The notes beneath the pieces are model-generated. The model was not told where the DNA came from. It was given only the letters and a program-made list of their open reading frames with translations, and ran no database searches. This document shows, in pieces, positions 54,121-64,000 of a stretch of DNA of 64,000 nucleotides (its first letter is position 1; each line of letters begins with the position of its first letter). Position numbers and translations under genes: made by a program. The DNA comes from Lamellibrachia columna (taxonomy: Eukaryota > Annelida > Polychaeta > Sabellida > Siboglinidae), in assembly GCA_963662155.1 (NCBI GenBank), contig OY759269.1, positions 20,095,754 to 20,159,753 of the forward strand, given 5' to 3'.

Positions 54121-55177
54121 GAAGTCGGATTATAATTTTTTATTATAGTTTTAAATTTTTTAGCAATTTAGGCCTTTGTTTTATTTATTTCATTATGTCA
54201 GTTAAATTCCTTAATTTAATCATGATTGTAATCAACTAATCATGGTTATATGCAAAACTGATCATGCTCGATTACAGTTTTTTCTAAGTAATCATACTGA
54301 TTTTTTTTTTTACATTTGTGGGGTGGTGGGTTGGGTGTTGGACATTTCAGCCCATAACTGGTTCGGCCCATGGACCGAACCAGCCATTTTTGCAACCGGT
54401 GAACCATGAAGTGTTTTGGTTTGCATGGACCAAATCAACCGTTTATGGAACCAGTGCCAGCAGGCTCTGTGGGCAGAAATGAGTATCGTGTTCTAACTGG
54501 AAAGTGGGGTCCATTGACTTTATTTTGTTAATTATTTTTGGCTTGAATTTTTGCCACTTGCGTGTTGTAACCGGGAATTGTTATATGCTAAATTATTAGC
54601 GTTTTTGAATCTTGAAAAACGTACAGATGCTTTGAGAACTAAATGATTTTTTATTAAACAAACATACAGATGGAAGATACAAAAACAAGTTTGAAACTTA
54701 GCTTTAGGCAGTCAGTTGGTTTAATCGTCAAATTAAACCTGTAATCAATAAAAGCATTTTAATATATAGATAATACCAAATATATCGAAGTATAAACAAA
54801 CAAAAACAAGTTTAAAATGTGATGATAAAAGTCAATTAATAGTGTACTCTAAAATATGTTAGCATGATCATTGATGTTTTCTTGAGGTCTAGATGTTAGT
54901 TGTAAAAATGGGTACCAGTACACATTTCCACATAATCTGGACAAGGCAAGGTATTGGTAACTTATACGACACGGTATATGGTCCATGCACAGAACTGCTC
55001 ATAGTGCTTTACACTCCACAACATTGTATATTCCGTGAACAGAATAGCGTACAAATTTGTGTTTGTGCTCTTAAAAAATACAATGTGAATATAATGCATA
55101 GCTGATTGACCGTATTGATGTTATGAATGTCAGGATAATATTAATGTGTGCTTGTTTGCAGTGACTGACACAGGACC
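54121..55177. other. Upstream flank of MZT2, AT-rich
   Basis: Contains the near-palindromes at 54359-54450. TTGTTTGCAG at 55152-55161 looks like a splice acceptor 16 bp before the MZT2 start, so a 5'UTR exon probably lies upstream but could not be located. Confidence 0.45.
54359..54384. repeat. 26-bp near-perfect palindrome
   Basis: CTGGTTCGG..CCGAACCAG arms of 9 bp around CCCATGGA. A related shorter one (TTGGT..ACCAA around CATGG) lies about 45 bp downstream. Confidence 0.8.
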
Positions 55178-56813
55178 ATGTCGCACGATAATGGACGTCA
55201 CCAGGTGTACCGCTACACGATGCTCAGTAAGAACGTCCTTGTGGGTGACGAATCAGAACTATACGAACTTGCCACCATGGCTGGCGTCGTGATTGACCCA
55301 AATGTCTTCAAGTATGTTGAACTTGGTATATAATAGTTGGCACTGTGTGTCCTGAGGGCTGGTAGCAAGTAATTTTTTATAGAGCTTCACTGACATTTTT
55401 ACTGTCTGTGTAGGCATGTCATTCCCCGTGCTAGAAGATGTTGGACATTGTACATTTACATTCATGATAATCCCATAAGCAGAAAATTAAAAGCAGACAA
55501 CTCTCAATTAAATAAAAAAACTCCTCTGTAAGGAAATATTCTCCTTGTAAAAAATGTGTTGAAATTATGTTTAACTACCTAGGTAGCTGAGTTACTCAAT
55601 GTTGCACAAGGAAAAAACAGCCATAGGTCTTTTCCACTACATTATATAGGGTGACTGGTCTTTTCTATAGTTAAAGCCACAGTTATGGACAGCTATAATG
55701 TTACTGTAATGTAGCAAGTCTTTCCTAGTTAAAGCAGCAGACAGCTACAACTATGATGTAGCTGGTGTATGTATGGTATGCTATATGTAGACTCTATCCA
55801 CAAACACCTGTGCGGGGGTACATATAAACTATAATAACTTAAAATATAAAAAATTTCTGCATATATCCAGTCACAATTATGTAGGCATAATTATTATCTT
55901 TACAATGACTTGGGAGACAAAATAATTCCACGGTTGCGTCTTGCAACTTCCGCTACACCCATTTTGATATTTGGACCCCCACACCCGAGGGCCCAAGGGG
56001 ATTATTTCTTATCCGACCCCTCCCATGTCTGTCAGAGGGTTCCCCTTGGTCATCCTGCAAAGTTTCGTCTAGATCAGCCCAGAAATGCAGTTGTGCATCG
56101 GATGCAACAGACAGAGACTTTGTTTTATATATTAGATGACAAGATGTTTTGTCTCATTATGCAATTGTGTTAGAAACAACCCTTCACCTGCATTTCAAGA
56201 AACCCTTATCTCTTTATAAATAGCGGCCTTGCCATTCAGCAATATTTCAATAAAATAATAAAACAATATAAATTTCATGATACACTACATGTAAAACATT
56301 AGTGATAGTTATAGCATGGGCTACATCGCTTAGCTGCAGTATTCGTTGATCATAAAGGGTGTGGTTAAATGAAATATGAATGTATTAAAGTGCTATATTT
56401 ATTTTTAAATTATTGGTAGTATTTGAATGTATTTTTTTTTTTTAGGAATTCTAGACCATGTTATTAGTTTGTGTTTTTAGTTGAGGCAAATTGTGAAGCA
56501 AATATTTTATGCAAGCTTCACAATGGTTCATTGCAATGATTTTTTAATATCTAAAGATATTTTCTCTGATTTCAGAATCATTGTAGACTTGTTGCGGATG
56601 AACGTGGCACCTTCAGCCATCGAGAGAATGCTCAAATCAATGTTGTCGTCAGCCCCGAAGTCTAAGGCACAGTCCACTGGGGATGCTCATCCCCCTACCC
56701 ACAGTGGCAGGGAAATGCCCAACCCTCCGAATGCCCCCGCATCCTCCAAGCGGCGTTTCCCCCCAAGTGGAAAGTCACATGACAGAAGGACGCAGGAGAA
56801 ACCCAAATCTTGA
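55178..56813 (+). CDS. MZT2: Mitotic-spindle organizing protein 2 (MOZART2), two exons
   Basis: Small subunit of gamma-tubulin ring complexes; the family associates with GCP2 N-terminal regions and acts at centrosomes and spindles. Exons 55178-55311 and 56576-56813 join in phase 2 (AA|A, Lys), giving 372 nt and 123 aa. Exon 1 ends GDESELYELATMAGVVIDPN, then VFK. Exon 2 continues IIVDLLRMNVAPSAIERMLK, the family core (E-LYELA..AG..IDP.VF..(L/I)(V/L)DLL.(L/M)NVAP.A....LKSM). The remainder is a Pro/Ser/Lys-rich tail, as in other members, though shorter than the human protein (about 158 aa). An in-frame TGA lies 12 bp before the ATG, fixing the start. Confidence 0.93.
55312..56575 (+). other. MZT2 intron
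   Basis: Runs from GTATGT to TCTGATTTCAG, 1264 bp. I recognise no mobile element or repeat beyond a poly-T near 56432. Confidence 0.85.
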
Positions 56814-57099
56814 TGTAACGCTAAAACTGAACTATGGCTAGTTGTGGTCAGTATCGGTAGAACAGAATGACCTCTTGACTACAAGGGTGGTGATGTTGGT
56901 CAAGGAGTAATTGTGGTTGTTATGACCATGTGCCAATGTTGTAAGTTTGTCACTCTCTTTCTTGTGCAGTGCTTAAAAAAACATTTTGTAATGGGCGTGA
57001 GCCCGTAGACCTATCAATGTTTATAGGAAGCTACAATATATTACATGTCATTATTGAACGGGTTTCTTTCTTCTTGTTGCTCTGCTCTGTATCCCTGAA
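56814..57099. other. MZT2 3' flank
   Basis: Probable 3'UTR and flank with no clear AATAAA; no other feature seen. Confidence 0.4.
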
Positions 57100-57255
57100 G
57101 TCCGGGATGAGGCTGGCACCGATACCTCTTTATCCCTGTAGTCTCGGATGAGGCTGGCACCGATACCTATTTATCCCTGTAGTCTGGGATGAGGCTGGCA
57201 CCGATACCGATTTATCCCTGTAGTCTGGGATGAGGCTGGCACAGATACCGATATC
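57100..57255. repeat. 41-bp minisatellite A (about 4 units)
   Basis: GGATGAGGCTGGCACCGATA recurs at 57105, 57146, 57187 and 57228, exactly 41 bp apart, with TTTATCCCTGTAGTCTG between copies. Confidence 0.95.
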
Positions 57256-57279
57256 TATTCTTCATCACTGATCCAGTTT

Positions 57280-58378
57280 TATTGCTGTCTCCACTCCCTC
57301 CTATCCCTCACTCCACCACCCGTCTCCACTCCCTCCTATCCCTCACTCTCACTCCACCACCCGTCTCCACTCCCTCCTATCCCTCACTCTCACTCCACCA
57401 CCCGTCTCCACTCCCTCCTATCCCTCACTCTCACTCCGCCACCCGTCTCCACTCCCTCCTATCCCTCACTCTCACTCCGCCACCCGTCTCCACTCCCTCC
57501 TATCCCTCACTCTCACTCCGCCACCCGTCTCCACTCCCTCCTATCCCTCACTCTCACTCCGCCACCCGTCTCCACTCCCTCCTATCCCTCACTCTCACTC
57601 CGCCACCCGTCTCCTATCCCTCACTCTCACTCCGCCACCCGTCTCCACTCCCTCCTATCCCTCACTCTCACTCCGCCACCCGTCTCCACTCCCTCACTCC
57701 GCCACCCGTCTCCACTCCCTCCTATCCCTCACTCTCACTCCGCCACCCGTCTCCACTCCCTCCTATACCTCACTCTCACTCCGTCACCCATCTCCACTCC
57801 CTCCTATCCCTCACTCTCACTCCAACACCCGTCTCCACTCCCTCCTATCCCTCACTCTCACTCCACCACCCGTCTCCACTCCCTCCTATCTCTCACTCCG
57901 CCACCCGTCTCCACTCCCTCCTATCTCTCACTCCACCACCCGTCTCCACTCCCTCCTATCCCTCACTCTCACTCCGCCACCCGTCTCCACTCCCTCCTAT
58001 CCCTCACTCTCACTCCGCCACCCGTCTCCACTCCCTCCTATCCCTCACTCTCACTCCGCCACCCGTCTCCATTCCCTCACTCTCACTCCGCCACCCGTCT
58101 CCACTCCCTCCTATCCCTCACTCTCACTCCGCCACCCGTCTCCACTCTCTCCTATCTCTCACTCTCACTCCGTCACCACTCCCTCCTATCCCTCACTCTC
58201 ACTCCAACACCCGTCTCCACTCCCTCCTATCCCTCACTCTCACTCCACCACCCGTCTTCACTCCCTCCTATCTCTCACTCCGCCACCCGTCTCCACTCCC
58301 TCCTATCCCTCACTCTCACTCCACCACCTGTCTCCACTCCCTCCTATCCCTCACTCTCACTCCGCCAAATCCCTCTTC
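57280..58378. repeat. 41-bp minisatellite B (about 27 units)
   Basis: The unit is TCCACTCCCTCCTATCCCTC plus ACTCTCACTCCGCCACCCGTC. Some units are shortened. It is strongly pyrimidine-rich on this strand. The 381-codon frame is a by-product. Confidence 0.97.
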
Positions 58379-59305
58379 ACGCATTCCTCCCATCTCAGTC
58401 TTGGTGTCCTTCATTATTAAGTATTAATTTGAAAGTAGTATTGTGCAAAATGTGTGGCTGTTTCTCTGCCAGCCATTATAGTATTGCTTTGGTATTTGTA
58501 TTGCAATTGGGATGTCTATATGTTTGTCCATAGGATAACTCAATATGTCACATTATGAATCAACAAAGTTATAACAGGCTCATAATGTTAATGGCTTACA
58601 AGTGAATAGTTGAAAAGGTCCAGTTCTGACAGAATCATCGAATCAATGTTTCAAGAACTGCAACCAGAATAGTTGGTGCCCCACAGCAAGCAGAATCATA
58701 GCAAGGCATGAGTGCAAGAGTAGTTTGTTAGGACCCCCCCCCCCCCCGAGAGAGCACTCTAGTTTGAATATAGATTTAGTCACCATCACGTGTATATACA
58801 CTGTATTGTGGTTTAATACCAGATTAAATGGCTCTGCATTATGAACAGGTGTATGTCGTTTACAAACTATTCATCTAATATCATGACTATGCGGCACTTT
58901 GTAAAGCAATCACTGATAAAAAAAAAAATTTAATTGCCCATCCTCCAAAAGGGATAACTTGGTAGTTTATGTTTACCATATTTCAGGATACACAACATTA
59001 TTGATTGCTTCTTTGCAACTATTGAAATTGCGATGTAACACTGGTTGTCATAGTAATGTCTGGCGACCCCTTGCCCAAGTATTATATAACTTTGGACAGT
59101 TGAAGGAAAGACACATGGTGTCAACAGTTGTACGTAATTGTTCATGTAGTGTTGCAAACTACTGTATGTAATAACTACAAAGGGTAATTCGATTGTTTGT
59201 AGAAAGGGTAATAGCCGGGTGAATTTTGACTGTGGGGTCTTAGATGAATCCCTGAAAGTTTGGCACCCATGGTGCAAGTCATCAAGGAGTAGCATAACAT
59301 ACATA
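58379..59305. other. No recognisable feature
   Basis: AT-rich flank with a poly-C of about 14 at 58734-58747 and a poly-A near 58917. No coding signature. Confidence 0.45.
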
Positions 59306-59476
59306 CAGTGGAACCTCACTGCTAAGGTCACCCTGGGGACTGGGCCAGTGTGATCTGAATAGTGAGGTGACCGTATTAGCAGGACTAATGTCCTATTCTT
59401 TACTGCTATGGACATAATTTGGGACTGTCCCAGGGTGACCGTAATGGCGAGGTGGCATTAAAGCGAGGTTCAACTG
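59306..59476. mobile_element. pogo/Tc1-like MITE
   Basis: CAGTGGAACCTCACT at the left is matched by CAGTTGAACCTCGCT reading in from the right. TA lies on each side (59304-59305, 59477-59478), the target typical of Tc1/mariner/pogo elements. At 171 bp it is non-autonomous. Confidence 0.85.
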
Positions 59477-61359
59477 TACATACTAGTGGATTATAATAAG
59501 ATTACAATTATATAAAATAACAAACAACAGAGAAACCTAAACCATGTGATGTATGTACAAAACAGCAGTACTACTTAGTGTCTCTTATTCGTTTATTGTA
59601 GTCACATTCCATTGTAACCTGTGCCGAGTCAATCTGACTGGATATGTGTCATTCAGTGAACACCAGATACAATCAGTGTCCACTGCAAACACTATATGCT
59701 AACAAAATAACACTCGCAGTGAAGTTCAGTTTGTCAGACTTGCGAAACATTATTCTAATTTGTAAATGCACACAAGCTGGTGACATCAAGATAGTCGTAG
59801 TGTATAATACCTACTTATCATCCTGTGTTTTTACCAAATGTTCTGCTTCGAAGCTGCTTTCAAAAGAATAGCAATGCAGCATTGAATATACCCGTGTTTC
59901 ATAGACAAATCAGTGCACAATGCAACAGCAAATGTCCACATTTGCAATACAGAAATACTACACAACATCTGAATAACAATACGCGTCACACGGTTACCAA
60001 AAACAAGTTATTCTGTAAAGCGTAACCCAAGCATGGAGCATGATAAACATTTCTTATAACCAAAAAGCAAAATTACAAAAAATGCAGCAAAATTAAAGTA
60101 AAAGCTTTGCTAAACATCTGCACTTCATATATACAAATTATACATATAAATAATAATTCACAGTTTAAAGCTGCTTCTTCAATTCAATTTCTCGCTTGTC
60201 TCATTTCAGGCTCATTTCTTGATGAATCAAACCGATGCTTTTAGCAAAGGAATGCACTCTTATTAAACTTACTGTATTGTATTGTTTAAACTATCCACAT
60301 ATTTCAAGATCAACAAACCTGATTCATGACGGACTAAATGAATTGATGAAGCAGCTTTGAGTATAATATCCACTATATAAAACTTTACTTTGTCTATAAA
60401 GCCAGTATGGAAAACAAAATGTGTCAATGTATGATAAATAATACTAATGCGTATATTGTGTTGTGAGTATCCCACAGCATTGCTAGTATAAACAAAGTAT
60501 AACCCCAAACAATGATGGTCTACTTTTGTTTTTCACGTTGGCATCAGCAGTGCACAAAGCAGCATTCTCAGAAGACATAAAAGGGCTTACGTAAAGCACC
60601 GATCAGCATGTGTCCTCAAGATAAGACAGGACATCATCAGGAATTAGTCATTGACTCTTCAAAGTTACAGATAGAGACCCAGAAATGGCATCTGTGTGTA
60701 TGTTTAGTAACTATGTTGACAAATTTTGCATAATTTTTTGGGCTTTTGGGGAAAAAACTGACAAGAATACAATTGTTCAAGTAAGATATTATCATAAACC
60801 TCAAAATTTCTGCTTTCTACAAAGTCATACCAGCAATAAAATATTTCAATTATTTTTTTATTAAATAATATGATCATTTGATGCAGACAGGTATTTTAAG
60901 GAGATTATGCATTTATGTTAGGATGAAAATTTTCCTGCATTTCTCTGATATCTTGTTTCAGCAAAATGACCAAACAAGCATGGCTAAGGGAAAAAACAAC
61001 ACTCGCAGGTATAATTTATACATAAATGCTACAACCAACGTACAGAACAGTCAACAAATCACTGCAAGCCTGTAGTTAGTACTTCGATTAATCTTACAGC
61101 AGAACACACGTTAAGAGAAACAAAAACAAAACGAGTTATGGTCGGTAAATTAATGCCCACCAAATGAGTTGAATAACTGCATTGTCATGGGAGCCAACAC
61201 TACATAAACTGTTGTGTAATGTCCACAGTGAGATGGTGCATAAGACCACACATTGCACACAGTGGTCCAGTATATTGTTGTAGTAGCAATTGTGTGTTAT
61301 TTGTCTGACATGTTGTATTATGCTGAAATTGTGCACACAGCACAAATTGTCTGCATTGT
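59477..61359. other. No recognisable feature
   Basis: AT-rich sequence without identifiable exons, RNA genes or mobile elements. Confidence 0.45.
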
Positions 61360-61625
61360 TGCGATACATAACACAATATGTGGACTGTGTAACAGAATGT
61401 CCATCCATTGTGGTACATGCCACAGTGTGTGGACTGTGTTATATAATATCCACACTATTGTGGCATATGCCACCTTGTGTGGAGTGTATTATACAATATC
61501 TACACTATTGTGGTACATGCCACAGTGTATGGACTGTGTTATACAATATACACACTATCATGGTACATGTCACCTTGTGTGGAGTGTGTTATACTGTATC
61601 TGCGGCATTGTGGTACGCTCTCATG
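61360..61625. repeat. 50-bp imperfect tandem repeat (about 5 units)
   Basis: GGACTGTGTTATA.. or GGAGTGT.. recurs at 61382, 61431, 61481, 61531 and 61581, with CACTATTGTGGTACATGCCA between. Units alternate between CACAGTGTGT and CACCTTGTGT types, so the true period may be 100 bp. Confidence 0.9.
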
Positions 61626-62054
61626 TTGGTATCTATGTTGTGTGACCTTTGAACTGGGATGCAGCTTGCAGGAATAAACAGATCGTCTTCCTGCGAAAAG
61701 AAACATGATATCATCAGTTGCAAATGGAACCATCAATCATAACTACTTACAACACACCACCAACCTGGTGTCACCTAGTTTACTCGTGTATAACTGACCA
61801 TAAACATAGTTCTTTTTGTCCTGACATAACTGTCCAGCCAGCAATGTTCTATCTGTAATGTTTGAAACATTACTACTTTCAGCAATGGAGTTTCCAAAGC
61901 TACTGTTGCTAGCAGTGATACATAACGACAGTCGTCCTGGGCAATACCGTTGAATCAGGCTTGGGTTTTCCCAGGTGGAACTGGTTTTGGACAGGACAGT
62001 GGTAAGCCTTCAAAGGATATCCAGCTTGTCATGCTGTGCAAGGCATAGTAGCAG
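61626..62054. other. No recognisable feature
   Basis: Spacer without identified features. Confidence 0.4.
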
Positions 62055-62262
62055 TGGACTGCAGCCCCCATCTCATACCCCTTACGAGACCCTCTCGATA
62101 TACTCGTGCTGAAACTTTTCAGCTCAGCTCAGTCATTAAACAATTCATCCAGTTCAGCTTCCTACCACGTACCATGGCTAACTGGAACAGCCTGCTATCT
62201 GACACAGCTATAGTGCCAAGTTTGGAGATTTTCAGACAGATAATCTCCAGCTTGCTACATTA
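62055..62262 (+). mobile_element. LINE C-terminal fragment
   Basis: The open frame ends QFSFLPRTMANWNSLLSD, then PSLEIFRQIIS. This is the F-x-x-R-(T/S)-(I/V)-x-x-W-N-x-L-P..x-P-S-L-x-x-F-(K/R) tail that ends many non-LTR RT proteins. Upstream codons are degraded. Confidence 0.7.
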
Positions 62263-63754
62263 ATACATACATTACTACAGGTACACTATCATCTATTCTC
62301 CCACAAATATTATATCACTTTCTCTTACAGCACATTAGACACTGTACACTCAGTTTATGAGCCTTGTAGGAAGGGAAAACTTGAAACCAGAAGAAGGTTA
62401 ATTCCTGTAAATTCTGGGAAAACTGTCCAAATGGGGAAAAAATTAAAAATTAGGTTATCATTAATTGAAAATGGATCGCAATGAACAATAAGAAAAAATT
62501 GAGGAAGATGACAAAGTGAAGCAGACAGAACACAACTCCTCTAATACTGTGTTATATTACACTACAAGTGTTTCAGAATTAACAAAATGTTCATTTAAGA
62601 GGTTATTTTTATAATTCCTTTTAACAGTAATATCATTACGGTAAGCTGGAATAACTACATACACGTGGATTTAGGAAAGTTTTCCCAATTTGGATGTTTT
62701 TTTTCTAGATCGTTTTACCAGTATTGATCAATCAGTAAAAACTTGTGTGGAAAAACTTGCCAACGAAATGGCCGATGCATGACTACAAGTAGTGCTGAAG
62801 ACACTGGTGTGTTTGGAATACATGATACACCTATAGTTGGAATAGCTGATACACCTGTGTACTGTCATCGACACACATCACTACAGCAAACATCAGCATG
62901 CTTGTAACTTTACATACCATCAACTTTACAATGTTTTACAACACTGGTAGCAAGCAAGAACAAGTAACTAATAATCATGTTGTGTGGCTAGTAGCTTAGC
63001 AACAATACCTCTAACATGTCTGTCAGCTTCACACACAAACATTTACACTTAGCAGACACGACTGCATGCTACATTGTACTAATGTAAATAGGCAACACAT
63101 TCATACAATCAATATAAAACGCAATGCTACATGTTATAAGCACGTAAGTTGTTAATGGACTCAGTGTAATTCACATTAAAGGTAGCCTAGTTACCTTTCA
63201 GTGTCAGACTGAACAGCTGTGACTCTGATAAAGGGACCTAGAGGGTAGCTCAAGCTCCACTGAGCATACATCATGACTCCGAATTTGGAATTTCATACTA
63301 GAAAACATGCATAGCTTTGGTGAAATGCATTTAAGAACATAACTTTTTCTTGGTGTTATAGTTGTATAGTTGTATAAATCAGAATATAAAATCAGTATGT
63401 TAAAAAATTAATTAAAGGTGCACAGTCTGATAATTGTTATCGTAACATCATACAATGTAGCATAAACTTTATCTAGAGAATCTTGACTGCCAAAATGTAA
63501 AAAAAAATTATGAATCACAATTGTTCAATACAATTTGACAATTATCTGTTTAATTTGAATGCTTTGCGTCAAGTATCATGTTTACATTGGATGCTGAATG
63601 GTAAGGTCGATATTCACAAAGAGATAATGGTCAAATTATAGTTAAAATAGTAGTTCAATAAAACACATTTGGGCATTCGAGATAGTTTATACTTTATAAC
63701 ATGATTTTATGATCAAAACTATCAGACTTCTAAAATCACGATTTAAATCGAATA
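62263..63754. other. No recognisable feature
   Basis: AT-rich; no supported gene or element. Confidence 0.45.
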
Positions 63755-64000
63755 ATTTAAATCACACAACCCTGGTTGGAACAAAATAACCAAATCAAAC
63801 GTAAGTGGACAGCACAAAAGCTCTTCACTGATTCAGAAACAACGGAAGAAAACATGCAGAGAAGACATGCGGTCACCCACCAAACCAGCAGTGACCGGTG
63901 TCCACTCAGTGGTACTGGGCGTCCTGAACAGGGCAATGAAGAAATCAACGTTGGTGTATGTTTCCAAGGTAATACAACTACACGTGTACACCCCATGTTA
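63755..64000 (+). other. Open stretch at the window edge, possible exon
   Basis: The + strand is open for about 80 codons to the edge, with non-repetitive composition (for example KRKWTAQKLFTDSETTEENM). CAAG|GTAATA near 63970 could be a donor. The antisense strand is also open, no convincing acceptor is seen, and no family is recognised. Confidence 0.2.

Noticed and set aside
57282..58427. 381-codon Pro/Ser/Leu-rich frame
   Set aside because: Translation of the 41-bp pyrimidine-rich array.
61136..61652. Cys/Val/Tyr-rich frames of 120-130 codons
   Set aside because: They follow the 50-bp imperfect repeat and are open on both strands.

Overview
This window is nuclear DNA from an invertebrate animal, probably a marine bilaterian. 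Reasons: split genes with GT-AG introns, a degenerin/ENaC channel gene, a MOZART2 gene, several clades of non-LTR retrotransposon (CR1-like, L2-like and others), a Tc1-type transposase relic, MITEs, a tRNA-derived SINE family and very many micro- and minisatellites. The phylum cannot be settled from the sequence. There is no bacterial-style operon, and most long open frames are tandem repeats or transposon relics.

Two host genes can be supported, both on the + strand. The first (3242-32327) is a DEG/ENaC-type sodium channel that I assembled from 11 exons. All ten junctions agree in codon phase and the coding sum is 2967 nt (988 aa plus stop). It has the cytoplasmic His-Gly motif, TM1, the cysteine-rich extracellular domain, the G-A-S filter and TM2. 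It also carries about 510 extra, mostly helical-looking residues in the extracellular domain just before the last conserved segment. Intron 1 is about 15.6 kb and is full of satellites. The second gene (55178-56813, two exons, 123 aa) is MZT2, a gamma-tubulin ring complex subunit.

Layout: 1-3241 is 5' flank with dispersed repeats. 3242-32327 is the channel gene, with intron 1 holding 23-bp and 21-bp minisatellites grown from SINE copies, an ACGTCA cluster and two triplet-repeat blocks. Intron 5 holds a Harbinger-like element nested in a CR1 copy and itself carrying another CR1 copy. Intron 6 holds an internally deleted LINE and a MITE with a 52-bp array. 34060-54120 is a transposon graveyard: a LINE with a 2A-like motif, interrupted by a 33-bp satellite, an AT microsatellite and an antisense CR1; a SINE with a 28-bp array of about 52 copies; an L2 inserted in a CR1; a Tc1 relic; two more LINE fragments; and the longest CR1 copy. 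55178-64000 holds MZT2, two adjacent 41-bp arrays, a pogo-like MITE and a LINE tail, with otherwise plain AT-rich sequence.

The main themes for a second look are the enlarged DEG/ENaC ectodomain, and minisatellites that repeatedly arise inside recognisable mobile elements: between the A and B boxes of a SINE, inside a LINE reading frame, and inside a MITE.
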